A stretch of DNA of 59,959 nt from Sphingomonas sp. PAMC 26605 (GCF_000241485.1 NZ_JH584241.1:623120-683078); one strand, 5' to 3'. Positions 1 through 9,545 are shown, counted from the first letter of the stretch. Notes: generated by a model not told the origin, from the letters alone. Numbers and translations are program-made.

Positions 1-1439
1 CCGCCGCCGCCGCCGGCACCCGAACGGCCACCGGCACCGCCGGGACGACCGCCACCGGGACGGCCCTGGCCGCCGGGGCGACCCTGACCACCGGGACGAC
101 CCCCGCCGGCCGGACGCCCGGCACCAGCCGGACGACCAGCACCCTCGGGACGCGCGCCCATCGGGCGACCGGCACCCGCCGGGCGATCCCCGGTCGGACG
201 TGCCGCATGCGTCGCCTTGGGCGGCGCACGGTGACGGCCCGACTCGTCGCGACGCTCGAACGTGTCCGAACCCGCCGGACGCGCCGCCTTGATCCGTGCC
301 GCCTCGGCGGTGAAGCCCTCGGGAAGCTGCATCATCTCGGGCTTGACCTTGGTCAGCTTCTCGATGTCGCGCAGGTACGTCCGCTCATCATCCGCCACGA
401 AGCTGATCGCGGTGCCCGATGCGCCGGCGCGCGCGGTCCGGCCGATGCGGTGGACATACTGCTCGGGAACGTTCGGCAGCTCGAAGTTGAAGACGTGGCT
501 GACGCCCGAAACGTCGATCCCGCGTGCCGCGATGTCGGTCGCGACGAGCACCTTGGCCTTGCCCGACTTGAACTCGGCGAGCGCCCGCTCGCGCTGCGGC
601 TGGCTCTTGTTACCGTGGATCGCGTTCGAATCCATGCCATTGGCGGCGAGCAGCTTCACGACGCGGTCGGCGCCATGCTTGGTGCGCGTGAAGACGAGCG
701 CACGCTCGACCTTCTCGTCGCGCAGCAGGATCGTCAGCAGCGCCTGCTTCTCGCCCTGGTTGAGGAAGGTGACGAACTGGTCGACGCGCTCGGCGGTGCT
801 CGACGTCGGCGCGACCTTGACGGTCTGCGGGTCGTTGAGGAACTGGTTGGCGAGCTCGCGGATCGCATTCGGCATCGTCGCCGAGAAGAACAGCGTCTGG
901 CGCTGCTTGGGCAGCATGCGGACGATTTTCCGAAGCGCATGGATGAAGCCCAGATCGAGCATCTGGTCGGCTTCGTCGAGCACGAGGATCTCGAGCATTG
1001 CGAGGCTGACGAAGCGCTGCTCGATCAGGTCGAGCAGGCGGCCCGGCGTGGCGACGAGGATGTCCACGCCGCGCGCCATGTCCTGGCGGTTCTTGTTGAT
1101 GCTGGTGCCGCCGAACACGGTCGCGACCGACATCTTCGAGAACTTGCCGTATTCACGCGCGCTCTCGGCGATCTGGCTGGCGAGTTCGCGCGTCGGCGCG
1201 AGCACGAGCATGCGGCAATGCGTCGGCAGGACGCGCTTCTCGTTGTTGACGAGATGCTGGATCGACGGGAGCACGAAGGCTGCGGTCTTGCCGGTGCCGG
1301 TCTGCGCGATGCCGAGCAGATCGCCGCCTTCGAGCAGGATCGGGATCGACTGCTTCTGGATCGGGGTGGGGGTGGTATAGCCTTTGGCTTCGAGCGCGCG
1401 GACGAGCGGCTCGGCGAGGCCAAGTTGAGCGAAAGTCAT
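1..1439 (-). CDS. DEAD-box ATP-dependent RNA helicase, 3' end outside window
   Basis: This is a RhlE-like DEAD-box RNA helicase, which unwinds RNA duplexes in ribosome assembly or mRNA turnover. Read on the minus strand from ATG at 1439 it begins MTFAQLGLAEPLVRAL and shows the family motifs in order: the Q motif (TPIQKQSIP), motif I AQTGTGKT, Ia PTRELA, Ib TPGRL, II DEAD, III SAT, then the second RecA lobe with VATDIAARGID (motif V) and HRIGRTARAG (motif VI). After the core comes a tail of more than 60 residues made of imperfect R-P-x-G-G units rich in Gly, Arg and Pro, probably an unstructured RNA-binding tail. No stop occurs before the window edge, so the C-terminus is missing. It is transcribed alone, away from the amidohydrolase genes. 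The helicase call is sure; the exact subfamily is inferred. Confidence 0.93.
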   Translation of the reverse strand, partial: MTFAQLGLAEPLVRALEAKGYTTPTPIQKQSIPILLEGGDLLGIAQTGTGKTAAFVLPSIQHLVNNEKRVLPTHCRMLVLAPTRELASQIAESAREYGKFSKMSVATVFGGTSINKNRQDMARGVDILVATPGRLLDLIEQRFVSLAMLEILVLDEADQMLDLGFIHALRKIVRMLPKQRQTLFFSATMPNAIRELANQFLNDPQTVKVAPTSSTAERVDQFVTFLNQGEKQALLTILLRDEKVERALVFTRTKHGADRVVKLLAANGMDSNAIHGNKSQPQRERALAEFKSGKAKVLVATDIAARGIDVSGVSHVFNFELPNVPEQYVHRIGRTARAGASGTAISFVADDERTYLRDIEKLTKVKPEMMQLPEGFTAEAARIKAARPAGSDTFERRDESGRHRAPPKATHAARPTGDRPAGAGRPMGARPEGAGRPAGAGRPAGGGRPGGQGRPGGQGRPGGGRPGGAGGRSGAGGGG

Positions 1440-1709
1440 GGGTAGTTTAGTCCATTGCATAGGCCATGGACGCGCATCATCGACGCGCGAATGGCGGGGG
1501 GAAAGGTGACACCCCGCGTGAAAAGGGAGGTCCGTTACAGTAACGACCGAGGCGGAGCTTGGGCTGCCGGTTAACGACATGCCTAATCACGCTGCATGAC
1601 GCCTCGATGCGGGCGATATGCGGCGCGCGGTCGGAAAAGTCAAGGTTTGTTGCGGCAGCGGAGCAATCGAGCGGCGAGTCCCTGCTCGGCCGCTCCGCTG
1701 CAGGGCGAG

Positions 1710-3008
1710 TCACCGCTCGTACGCTTTGGGCAGCGCGCCTTCCTGCGGCACCATATAGCGCTCGCGCAAAGCGTCCTGCCGCGTGCGCAGCGGCTGCTTG
1801 ACGCCGTCGATATAGACTGCCGCCACCGCGCTGCCGAGTTCGAGCGGATCGCCGTCCCAGATCACCACGTCGCCGCGTCGCCCGGCGCGGAGCGAGCCGA
1901 TCTCGTCGCCCATGCCGATCGCCTCGGCCGGGCCCGAGCTGATCGCGGCGAAGGCGGCGTTCCAGTCGAGCCCGGTTGCGCCCGGCACCCTGGTCAGCGC
2001 GACGAGATTGCCGGCATATTGCTTTTCGAGCCGCGCCTGACGCGCCTCGTCGTCGTTGATCGTGCCGATCCCGACGCGCACGCCCGCCGCCTTCATCCGC
2101 CCGACGTTCGATTGCGTCGCGGCGAGCTGGTCGAAGCTCTCGGGCAGGTCGTGAAGCGCCGAGGCGATCACCGGGACGCGCGCGGTGGCGATTTGCTGCG
2201 CGACGAGCCAGCCTTCGCCCGCACCGACGAAAACGAGCTTCAACGCCGGATAATCGCGCTTGAGGTCGAGCAGCGCCAGCATGTCGGCTGCACGCTCGAC
2301 GTGCACCAGTAGCGGCATCCGCCCTTCGACGACGGGCACCAGCGCCGCCGCGTCGGCGCGGGTGAGCAGGGCGTTCTTGCCCTGATCGGCATAATGGTTG
2401 GGGTCGCGCGCATAATCGCGTGCCTGCGTCATCGCGTTGCGGAAGGCGATCAGCGCGGCGGGGCGGCTGCCGCCGGCGGCGCGGCCGCCGGTCTCGCCAT
2501 ATTCCATGAACTGGAAGGCGCGCGCGCGGGTGACGGGCGCGCGGTCGGCGCCGAGATCGATCACCGCGCCGAGCCCGGCGAAGATCGACCCGGCGATATC
2601 GGGCGCGACGATCGCGCGGGTGATCCCCTCGGCGCGGTTGAGCGGGATCGACGAGGTGCTCGGGTTGACCGCGGGGGCCACGTCGATCGCGGCGTGGAAC
2701 GGGCTGGTGCGCGCGCCGGCGTCGTTGGTCTGGTCGACCCCGTCGACCTCGACGATCCCCATCCGCGTGAAGCCAGCAACGATCCCCGGCGTGACCCAGC
2801 GTCCGCCGGCATCGACGCTCGTCGTTCCCGCCGGGACCGCGACCGAGCGGCCGGCGGCGACGACGCGCCCGTCGCGGACGATCACCGTGCCGCCCTCGAT
2901 CGGCGGCGAGCCGTCGCCGATGACGAGCTTGGCGTTGGTGATCGCGACCGATTGCGCAGTGGCGGGGGTCGCGAGGAAGGTCGCGGCAAGGAGCAGGAGG
3001 CGCTTCAC
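1710..3008 (-). CDS. Secreted amidohydrolase (imidazolonepropionase-like), second of a pair
   Basis: This is a 432-residue metal-dependent amidohydrolase with a signal peptide (MKRLLLLAATFLATPATAQ). The N-terminal beta-sandwich segment (VAITNAKLVIGDGSPPIEGG) and the C-terminal segment (GDEIGSLRAGRRGDVVIWDG) are typical of imidazolonepropionase-like and related periplasmic amidohydrolases. The usual HxH metal motif is not obvious: where the upstream paralogue has DIHSHLG this protein reads GIVAGFTRMG, so its metal site may be degenerate. The chosen start is GTG at 3008, whose GTGA overlaps the stop of the upstream gene by 4 bases, indicating translational coupling. The substrate is unknown; peptides or imides are possible. 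The apparent loss of the first metal ligands suggests a non-catalytic or altered partner of the upstream enzyme. Confidence 0.85.
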   Translation of the reverse strand: MKRLLLLAATFLATPATAQSVAITNAKLVIGDGSPPIEGGTVIVRDGRVVAAGRSVAVPAGTTSVDAGGRWVTPGIVAGFTRMGIVEVDGVDQTNDAGARTSPFHAAIDVAPAVNPSTSSIPLNRAEGITRAIVAPDIAGSIFAGLGAVIDLGADRAPVTRARAFQFMEYGETGGRAAGGSRPAALIAFRNAMTQARDYARDPNHYADQGKNALLTRADAAALVPVVEGRMPLLVHVERAADMLALLDLKRDYPALKLVFVGAGEGWLVAQQIATARVPVIASALHDLPESFDQLAATQSNVGRMKAAGVRVGIGTINDDEARQARLEKQYAGNLVALTRVPGATGLDWNAAFAAISSGPAEAIGMGDEIGSLRAGRRGDVVIWDGDPLELGSAVAAVYIDGVKQPLRTRQDALRERYMVPQEGALPKAYER

Positions 3009-4423
3009 TTGGTATCTCCCGCACCGGGCTGGCCGAGTTCGAAATCGGAGACGGGGCGGCGCTTCGGATCGTTGGCGTCGTAGAGCAGCGCGCCGTCGAT
3101 CCACACCTTTTCGGGGCGGGTATAGACGCTGAACGGATTGCCGTTCCAAAGCACGAGATCGGCCATCTTGCCGGGTTTGAGGCTGCCCGTCTTGTCGGCG
3201 ATGCCGAGCGCCTTGGCGGGATTGTAGGTCAGCCATTCCCACGCGACCGCATCGGAGATGTCGATCCCGGCATGACGCCCGGCGGCGAGCGCCTTGGCGA
3301 CTTCCTGGTTTAAGCGCTGGATGCCGTTGGGATCGTCCGAATGGATCATCGCGCACGCGCCGTTTTTCTGCAGCAGCGCGAGATTCTCGCTGATCGCGTC
3401 GTACGATTCCATCTTGAAGCCCCACCAGTCGGACCACACCGCCGCGCAGGTGCCGTTTTCCTTCAACAGGTCGGCGATCTTGTACGCCTCGACCGCATGG
3501 TGGAACGCGCTGACGTGGTAGCCGAACTCCTTCGCCATATCCAAGACGATCGCCATTTCGTCGGCGCGGTAGCAATGGTTCTGGACGAGGATTTCGCCCG
3601 AGAGGACGCCCGCGAGCGTATCCATCGCGATGTCGCGACCGGGGGGATCGCCGCCGTCCTTCTCGTATTTGTCCCATTTGCGCTTGTACTCGACCGCCTT
3701 CGCCCAGGTCTGCCGATCGACCGCGATATTGCCCATCCGCGTCGAGGGTTCGCGCCCCTTGGACCCATAGACGCGCTTGGGGTTCTCGCCGCACGCCATC
3801 TTGAGGCCGTAGGGCGCGCCGGGGAACTTCATCCCCTGTTCGGTGCGGGCATAGACATTCTTGATCACCACCGAGCGGCCGCCCATCAGATTCGCCGAGC
3901 CGGGCAGGATCTGCAGCGTGGTGACGCCGCCATTGACGAGCGCGCGGCTGAAGCCCGGGTCCTGCGGCCAGACGCTGTGCTCGGCCCAGACTTCGGGCGT
4001 GGTCGGGCTGGTCGCCTCGTTGCCGTCGGAATTGGCTTCGACCGCAGGCGAAGGATAGTCGCCGAGATGGCTGTGGATGTCGATCACGCCGGGGGTCAGC
4101 GTCTTGCCGGTGCCGTCGATCACGCTCGCGCCGGCGGGGGCGGCGATGTTTTGGCCTAGGCGCACGATCTTGCCGTCGGCGAACAGCGCCGAGCCGTCAT
4201 CGATCCTGGCGCCTTCGCCGTCGAAGATCGTGACGTGCGTGACGAGCGTGGGAATGCCGGGATAGGCCTTGTAGGTCGAGGGAAAGGGATCGTGTGCATA
4301 GCCTTTGCCGGCGCCAGGGCCCTTGCTCGACTTGGCCGACGCGCTTGCGGGATGTTGGCCATCGCTCGCGCACCCCGCAAGCAAGGCGACGACCGCCACC
4401 ATGGTCCAATCGAAAGGCTTCAT
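3005..4423 (-). CDS. Amidohydrolase lipoprotein (imidazolonepropionase-like), first of a pair
   Basis: This 472-residue amidohydrolase carries a lipoprotein signal: a hydrophobic stretch followed by the lipobox LAGC with Cys18, so it is probably anchored in the envelope. It has the first metal motif HSH (GVIDIHSHLGDYP), a mid-domain segment with HNHCYRADEMA-like histidines (QNHCYRADEM), FHHAVEAYK, and the metal-binding Asp in MIHSDDPNGIQR, followed by the closing beta-sandwich segment (GSLKPGKMADLVLWNGNPFS). These fit an active binuclear or mononuclear amidohydrolase of the imidazolonepropionase-like group. It is the promoter-proximal gene of a two-gene operon and overlaps the next gene by 4 bases. 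Paired genes of this type often encode exported peptidase- or imidase-like enzymes; the substrate here is not deducible. Confidence 0.88.
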   Translation of the reverse strand: MKPFDWTMVAVVALLAGCASDGQHPASASAKSSKGPGAGKGYAHDPFPSTYKAYPGIPTLVTHVTIFDGEGARIDDGSALFADGKIVRLGQNIAAPAGASVIDGTGKTLTPGVIDIHSHLGDYPSPAVEANSDGNEATSPTTPEVWAEHSVWPQDPGFSRALVNGGVTTLQILPGSANLMGGRSVVIKNVYARTEQGMKFPGAPYGLKMACGENPKRVYGSKGREPSTRMGNIAVDRQTWAKAVEYKRKWDKYEKDGGDPPGRDIAMDTLAGVLSGEILVQNHCYRADEMAIVLDMAKEFGYHVSAFHHAVEAYKIADLLKENGTCAAVWSDWWGFKMESYDAISENLALLQKNGACAMIHSDDPNGIQRLNQEVAKALAAGRHAGIDISDAVAWEWLTYNPAKALGIADKTGSLKPGKMADLVLWNGNPFSVYTRPEKVWIDGALLYDANDPKRRPVSDFELGQPGAGDTK

Positions 4424-4600
4424 GCGACCCCCTTATCGCGCGTTTCGCGCTGTAGGGGCACGTCATCCGGGACACGCGCTGCGCTGTCAATTGCGCCGCG
4501 GGCCACGCGCAATTTTCAAGCGCGGCTAGGCAGTCGTGCAGCGCTGGATTACAGGCGCGGCGCGGCCGGCATGTATGATCGGGCCGCAGATCGAGGACGG

Positions 4601-4966
4601 ATGTTTCACGTCGAATATGACCGCCGCGCGAACTGCCTCAATTTGCTCGTCGCCGGATTCTGGAAACCTGAGGACGTCACCGAGCTGGCGCGTGAAGTCG
4701 GGCTCAAGGCACTCGCGGCAAAGGCGATTCGCGGCGATTTCAACGCCTGTGTCGAATCGTTCGATTTTCCGGTGCAGGCGATGGATGTCGCCGATCTGCT
4801 GTCGGACATCATGCGCGGTGGGATCGCGATGACGACCGGGCGCGCCGCGGTCGTGGTCGGCAGCCAGCTCAACAAGGCGCAGGCCGAGCGGACGCTGGTT
4901 CATCCGCGGGTTCGCGTGTTTACGACGATGGAAGCGGCGCGGGCGTGGCTGGCTGAGCCCCAGTAA
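4601..4966 (+). CDS. Small SpoIIAA/STAS-like hypothetical protein
   Basis: This is a 121-residue protein beginning MFHVEYDRRANCLNLLVAGFW. The pattern of an initial beta hairpin, WKPEDVTELAREVG helix, central RGDFNACVESFDFP segment and closing VRVFTTMEAARAWL helix resembles the STAS/SpoIIAA-like single-domain proteins common in alphaproteobacteria. The start at 4601 was preferred to the in-frame ATG at 4571 because GAGGA lies just upstream and because relatives begin with a similar MFxxEYD. No catalytic residues are evident. It stands alone, with the amidohydrolase pair diverging on its left and the TelA pair converging on its right. The function is unknown; a regulatory or lipid-binding role is only a family-level guess. 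Confidence 0.7.
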   Translation: MFHVEYDRRANCLNLLVAGFWKPEDVTELAREVGLKALAAKAIRGDFNACVESFDFPVQAMDVADLLSDIMRGGIAMTTGRAAVVVGSQLNKAQAERTLVHPRVRVFTTMEAARAWLAEPQ

Positions 4967-5009
4967 GCGTATTCCTGCTAAGCGTATTCCCGCGTCCGAT
5001 CGCCGGACG

Positions 5010-5702
5010 CTAGACTTCGTCGCGATATTTGATTTCGAGGAAGCGTCCGCGCGTTTCGAGTGAGTCGAGGTCGCCTTGCGCGATCTGCGCCGACATCTCG
5101 CCGATCTCGCTGTCGATCAGCCGCAGCGCGTCGGCGAGCTGTGCGTCGGGGCTCTTGCCGTTGCGCGCAACGCCGCGCAGCGGCGGCGGGACCTTGGCAT
5201 AGCCCTTGAGCAATTCGGGCAATTGCTCGCCGATCAGCTTGCGCACTTCGATCGCGGCGGGCTCGCTTTCGTCGAGACCGGCCAGTTGCGGCGACAGCGT
5301 CTCGAGCCGAACCCCGATCCCGTCGACCAGCGTCTGCGCGGGGGCGGGGAGAAGCTTGCGTTGCGTGTCGAGCCATTGTTCGGTCTTTGCCGGCAGCGCT
5401 TTCAGCGGCACCTGAGCCAATTGTTCGACGCGGACCGGCGGGGTCAGCGTCGCAAACAGCAGAAACGCCGTCACGAGGATCAGCAGCAGGCCGACGAGCA
5501 ACGCTCCGCCCATGCCGAGCGGCACGAACCATCCGATCGCGATCGCCGCCAGGACGATGATCGCATCGGCCCAGCCGACCAGCGCGAGCCGCCGCGCGAG
5601 ACTCATCCCTTGGCGCCGCCGCGCAGTGCGCGACCGCCGCTCGGCGCGCGTACGGTCGAGCAATTCCCCGGCGCGGGCGATCTGGCGGTCGACGTCGGTC
5701 AT
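5010..5702 (-). CDS. Two-pass membrane protein, TelA partner
   Basis: This is a 230-residue protein. It starts with a basic, coiled N-terminal stretch (residues 1-35), then two adjacent hydrophobic segments around residues 38-58 and 63-83 joined by a short Pro/Gly turn, then a soluble alpha-helical tail of about 140 residues. Its start lies only 4 bases after the stop of the TelA gene, so the two are one transcription unit. Membrane proteins of this shape often sit beside TelA-family genes, and it may anchor TelA to the inner membrane. I do not recognise a named domain, and the role is inferred from context only. Confidence 0.72.
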   Translation of the reverse strand: MTDVDRQIARAGELLDRTRAERRSRTARRRQGMSLARRLALVGWADAIIVLAAIAIGWFVPLGMGGALLVGLLLILVTAFLLFATLTPPVRVEQLAQVPLKALPAKTEQWLDTQRKLLPAPAQTLVDGIGVRLETLSPQLAGLDESEPAAIEVRKLIGEQLPELLKGYAKVPPPLRGVARNGKSPDAQLADALRLIDSEIGEMSAQIAQGDLDSLETRGRFLEIKYRDEV

Positions 5703-5706
5703 GGCG

Positions 5707-6903
5707 TTACAGCGCCTCCAGCTTGAACGTGTCGCTTGCGGCGCCCTTGTTCTCGATCGCACCCTGCGCTCGCGCGATATACCCCTTCGATTTCTCGACC
5801 TCGCTCGACAGCGTGCCGACCGTGCTCTTCATCGAATCGAGCGCCTTGAGCTTGAACGCGTCGATCGCGTCCATCGTATCATAGATGTTCTGGAACGCGC
5901 GCTGCAGCGTTTCGACCGGGATCGTCGCGGCGGCGGCCTGTTCGTGGATCGTCGCGGTCTGCGACTTGAGCAATTTGCCGGTCGCATCGATGATGTTGGC
6001 CGTCGTCGTGTTGAGCGCGGTGATCTGGTCGAGCGCCAGCTTCTGGTTGGCGAGCGCCTGCGCCACCGTCACCGCGGTGCGCAAAGCGCTAACCGTCGTG
6101 GTCGAGGCGCGGTCGACGCCCTTCACCAGCTCGACATTGTTCTTCTTGACGAGATCGAGCGCGAGATAGCCCTGCACCGTGACGGCCATTTGCGTCAGCA
6201 GGTCCTGCGTGCGCTGGCGGACGTAGAACAGCGCGCTTTCGCGCAAGGCCTTGGCCTTGGCCGGGTCGCTATGGTCGAGCTCGTTGGCCTTGTCCTCGAT
6301 CCGGGCGTCCATTTCCTTCGACAGCACGATCATCTGCTCGAGCCGGCCCATCGCCGCCCAGAGATTGGCGCGCTCGGTGTCGATCGCGGCATTGTCCATT
6401 AGCAGCTCGTCCTTGCCGCGCGCGAGCGTCTTGAGGATCGCCGAGATATGCGATTGCGAGGAGCGATATTTGTCGAAATAGGTGTTGATCCCGCCGCCGA
6501 ACACCTTGCTCAGCATGCCGCGGCCCGACAGCAATTTGCCGTTGACCGAAGGGTCGAGCTTTTCGATCGTGCGGCGCAGTTCGGTGAGGTCGGCGCCGAC
6601 GCCGCTTTCGCCGTCCATCGCCTTGACCGGGCGATCGAGGAAGCGGTTCGACTGATCGGCGGCGGCGCGGATTTCCTTCTGGCCCATCGCCGCGATCTGA
6701 TCGACGCGGCGGCCGAATTCGGGGCTGTTGACGTCCTGCGCGACGAGATCGTCGACGAAGCCGGCGACCTTGGTCTGCAATTGCGTGCGCACCGCGTCGT
6801 CGACCGGAACGAGTCCGATCGCTTTTTCTGGCGCGACCACGGGAACGGGGTCGGGCGGGGTGAGGACCAGCGCGGTCGCGTCGGTATCGGCAGCGGTCGC
6901 CAT
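5707..6903 (-). CDS. telA: TelA-family (toxic anion resistance) protein
   Basis: This 398-residue, almost wholly helical protein matches the TelA/KlaA family associated with tellurite and other stress resistance. Recognisable stretches are GGINTYFDKYRSSQSHISAI, DNAAIDTERANLWAAMGRLE and the C-terminal run TIPVETLQRAFQNIYDTMDA. The length fits the family. There is no signal peptide or membrane segment, so it is cytoplasmic and probably acts with the membrane protein encoded 4 bases downstream. The ter genes that usually accompany tellurite resistance islands are absent here, so general envelope-stress tolerance is as likely as tellurite resistance. The biochemical function of the family is still unsettled. 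Confidence 0.9.
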   Translation of the reverse strand: MATAADTDATALVLTPPDPVPVVAPEKAIGLVPVDDAVRTQLQTKVAGFVDDLVAQDVNSPEFGRRVDQIAAMGQKEIRAAADQSNRFLDRPVKAMDGESGVGADLTELRRTIEKLDPSVNGKLLSGRGMLSKVFGGGINTYFDKYRSSQSHISAILKTLARGKDELLMDNAAIDTERANLWAAMGRLEQMIVLSKEMDARIEDKANELDHSDPAKAKALRESALFYVRQRTQDLLTQMAVTVQGYLALDLVKKNNVELVKGVDRASTTTVSALRTAVTVAQALANQKLALDQITALNTTTANIIDATGKLLKSQTATIHEQAAAATIPVETLQRAFQNIYDTMDAIDAFKLKALDSMKSTVGTLSSEVEKSKGYIARAQGAIENKGAASDTFKLEAL

Positions 6904-7075
6904 CTTTTCCCTCCAGCTAATGTCGCCCCCTTAGATGCAGGGGATCGCCGCGCGGTTCAAGTGTGCCATGATAGTAATACGCATGCCGTCATACAAGTTT
7001 CATGGAAATGACGCGAGCCCGACGCCTCCAGCCGATACCGCGCCGCAGCAGATAAGAAAAAAAGGGGATTCATCG

Positions 7076-9439
7076 ATGCGTCGTTCCGTTTCGTTCGGGC
7101 TTGCGGGGCTTTTGCTCGGCTGCAGCTCAACCGCTGCGCTTGCGCAGGCGGCGATCCAGCCAAATGTGCCCGAGGAGGGCGGCGATATCATCGTCACCGC
7201 TCAGAAGCGCGAACAGAAGATCCAGGACGTCCCGATCACGGTCACCGCGGTGACCGGCGCAAAGATGGAGGAACTCGGCGTCAATTCGCTCGCCGAGGTC
7301 GCGTTGTACGTGCCGGGCCTGCGCATTCAGGAGCAGAGCGACAACAATCCCGGCTTCGTGATCCGCGGGATCACCTCGGACAGCGGCTCGGCGCAGCAGG
7401 GCGCACGCGTCTCGATCTATTACAACGGCGTCGACATCTCGCGCACCCGCGGAGCGTATCAGGATCTCTACGATCTCGAGCGGATCGAGGTGGTAAAGGG
7501 CCCGCAGGCGACGCTGTTCGGCACCGCGTCGGCGGTCGGCGCGGTCAATATCATTTCGGCGCAGCCGCGGGCAGGGACGTCGGCGGGGCTGCAGGGATCG
7601 TATGGCAATTACAATCGCGGTCAGGTCTCGGGCTTCGTCAATGTCGGCAACGACACGCTCGCGGGGCGGCTTGCCTTTGCCTACAAATATCATGACGGCT
7701 TCGTCCGCAACATCGCCGGCGACCCCAAGGTGGCCAACCAGAACCAGGGCAAGGTCGATCAGGACGATCTCAACGGGCAGGACCAGCGCGGCATCCGCGG
7801 CTCGCTGCGCTGGGCGCCGAGCGACGCGATCGTTGCCAGCCTGGTGCTGACCTATGACGGCCAGCGCAACCCCGGCACCGCGTTCCGCTCGCGCGCGCAG
7901 GCGCCGACCGGTGGCAATGGCGGCGATTACAGCTACGCCGAACTGTCGGGCTCGCCGTATAGCGCGGCAGTGCTCGGCGCGGCCAAGCTCGGGCTCAAGC
8001 GTGACGTGTACGACGCGAACTTCACGCTGACCTGGGAGCTGTCGCCGGGCGTCAGCTTCACCACCGTCAACGGCTATCGCAAGTTCGACAGCAACGAAGT
8101 GTTCGATGCCGATGGCGGGCCAGCTTGGTATCTCGAATTCGCCGAGGATGCGCGCGGCGATCAGTACAGCCACGAAGGCCGCTTCAACTTCTCGGGCGAC
8201 ACATATCGCGCGTCGTTCGGCTGGAACGGCTTTTTCGAGAACAACGTCCAGCGCGTGCCCTTCTCGACCGAGGAAGGCACCTATCTGACCTGCGCCGGCG
8301 CGTTGCCCGCCACGACGCGCGCCGCCCTGCTCGCAGCCGGCATCCCGAGCGGCCCGGGCTGCGTGCTGCCCAACGGCACCGTCGCCGCGGCGCGCGCCAC
8401 CGCCTTGCTGACCCGCGGCGCGGCGACCGCGATTCCGTACAGCTCGGTCTTCTCGAACTTCGGCACCAACGACACCTATTCGGTGTTCGCCGACGGCACC
8501 TGGATCCCGACGCCCCGGCTCGAATTGACCGCCGGCGCGCGGATCCTGATCGAGCGGCGCAAATCGGCCTACAGCTCTGTCCAGCCCAATTCGGTGCTGG
8601 CCGGCGTGCCGCTGCTCCCGACGGTCAGCACCGGCGGGCGCGAATTCACCGCGCAGCGCAGCTTTTCGGCGATCCTGCCGCGCTTCAACGCGCTCTACCG
8701 CGTGACCGACGCGATCAACCTCTATGCTACGATCAGCAAGGGGCGCCGCTCGCCGGTCGTTCAGCTCGCCGCGGCGAGCGTGGGCGGCGTCGTCGTGCCG
8801 AGCCTGCAGATCGTCCCCGACGAAGTCGTGTGGAACTATGAAGGCGGGATCAAGGGCAAGGTCGGCCCGTTCACCGGGTCGCTCGGCGTGTTCTACCAGA
8901 CCTATAACGGCTTCCAGGTGACCGTCACCAATGGCGGCGTGACGACGACGCAGAGTGCGGGCAAGGCGAACAACCCCGGGGTCGAGTTCGAAGGCAATCT
9001 GAAGCTCGGGCGCTTCCTCCAGCTGTTCGGCAATTTCGCCTATGTCGACGGCAAGATCGCCAACAACGCCGCCTATGGCGCCTATGCCGGCGACCAGTTC
9101 CGGCTCCAGCCGAAATACAGCGCCTCTGGCGGCGCGACGCTGCGCGTCCCGGCGGGCGACCTGACCTTCTATGCGACGCCGTCGGCGACGTATCAGAGCA
9201 AGGAATATTTCGAGCTGCCGAATTCGGAGGCGATCAGCCAGGGCGGCTATACGCTGGTCAACTTCCGTGCGGGGGTCGAGCTGATGCAGGGCAGATACCG
9301 GATCGGTGGCTTCGCACGCAACGCGTTCGACAAGAAGTATCTGATCGACGCGGGCAACACCGGCGGCGGCTTCGGCATCCCAACCTACATCCGCGGCGAG
9401 CCGCGCGTGTACGGCGTCGAGGTCGCGGGCAAGTTCTGA
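7076..9439 (+). CDS. TonB-dependent outer-membrane receptor
   Basis: This 787-residue protein is a TonB-dependent receptor that imports a bulky substrate such as a siderophore, glycan or aromatic across the outer membrane. A signal peptide ending near LAQA is followed by a TonB-box-like DIIVTAQKR, the plug domain (IQDVPITVTAVTG, RIEVVKGPQATLFG, AVGAVNIIS) and a long beta-barrel ending in VYGVEVAGKF, with the terminal Phe expected for BAM recognition. The start at 7076 is preceded by AAGGGGATT, a good ribosome binding site; the ORF extends 47 codons upstream but without signal-peptide character. It has no FecR-type signalling domain. No neighbouring transport genes show the ligand, so the substrate is unassigned. 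Confidence 0.93.
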   Translation: MRRSVSFGLAGLLLGCSSTAALAQAAIQPNVPEEGGDIIVTAQKREQKIQDVPITVTAVTGAKMEELGVNSLAEVALYVPGLRIQEQSDNNPGFVIRGITSDSGSAQQGARVSIYYNGVDISRTRGAYQDLYDLERIEVVKGPQATLFGTASAVGAVNIISAQPRAGTSAGLQGSYGNYNRGQVSGFVNVGNDTLAGRLAFAYKYHDGFVRNIAGDPKVANQNQGKVDQDDLNGQDQRGIRGSLRWAPSDAIVASLVLTYDGQRNPGTAFRSRAQAPTGGNGGDYSYAELSGSPYSAAVLGAAKLGLKRDVYDANFTLTWELSPGVSFTTVNGYRKFDSNEVFDADGGPAWYLEFAEDARGDQYSHEGRFNFSGDTYRASFGWNGFFENNVQRVPFSTEEGTYLTCAGALPATTRAALLAAGIPSGPGCVLPNGTVAAARATALLTRGAATAIPYSSVFSNFGTNDTYSVFADGTWIPTPRLELTAGARILIERRKSAYSSVQPNSVLAGVPLLPTVSTGGREFTAQRSFSAILPRFNALYRVTDAINLYATISKGRRSPVVQLAAASVGGVVVPSLQIVPDEVVWNYEGGIKGKVGPFTGSLGVFYQTYNGFQVTVTNGGVTTTQSAGKANNPGVEFEGNLKLGRFLQLFGNFAYVDGKIANNAAYGAYAGDQFRLQPKYSASGGATLRVPAGDLTFYATPSATYQSKEYFELPNSEAISQGGYTLVNFRAGVELMQGRYRIGGFARNAFDKKYLIDAGNTGGGFGIPTYIRGEPRVYGVEVAGKF

Positions 9440-9457
9440 TCCCTGACTAGCCCACCG

Positions 9458-9545
9458 CCCGTCATCCCCGCGCATGCGGGGATCCCGCTTCTTCCGCCGA
9501 ACCCAGCAGAAGAAGCGGGACCCTCGCTTTCGCGAGGGTGACGGG
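9458..9545. repeat. Intergenic palindromic repeat (CGTCATCCC type)
   Basis: A near-perfect long palindrome lies between the receptor gene and typA. The outer arms read CCGTCATCCC and GGGTGACGG, small internal hairpins sit on each side, and the inner arms are CCCGCTTCTT and AAGAAGCGGG. It resembles four other elements in this window that begin and end with CGTCA(C/T)C and GGTGACG. It may also work as a transcription barrier after the receptor gene. The rest of the 9440-9703 gap shows nothing else I can name. Confidence 0.75.
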
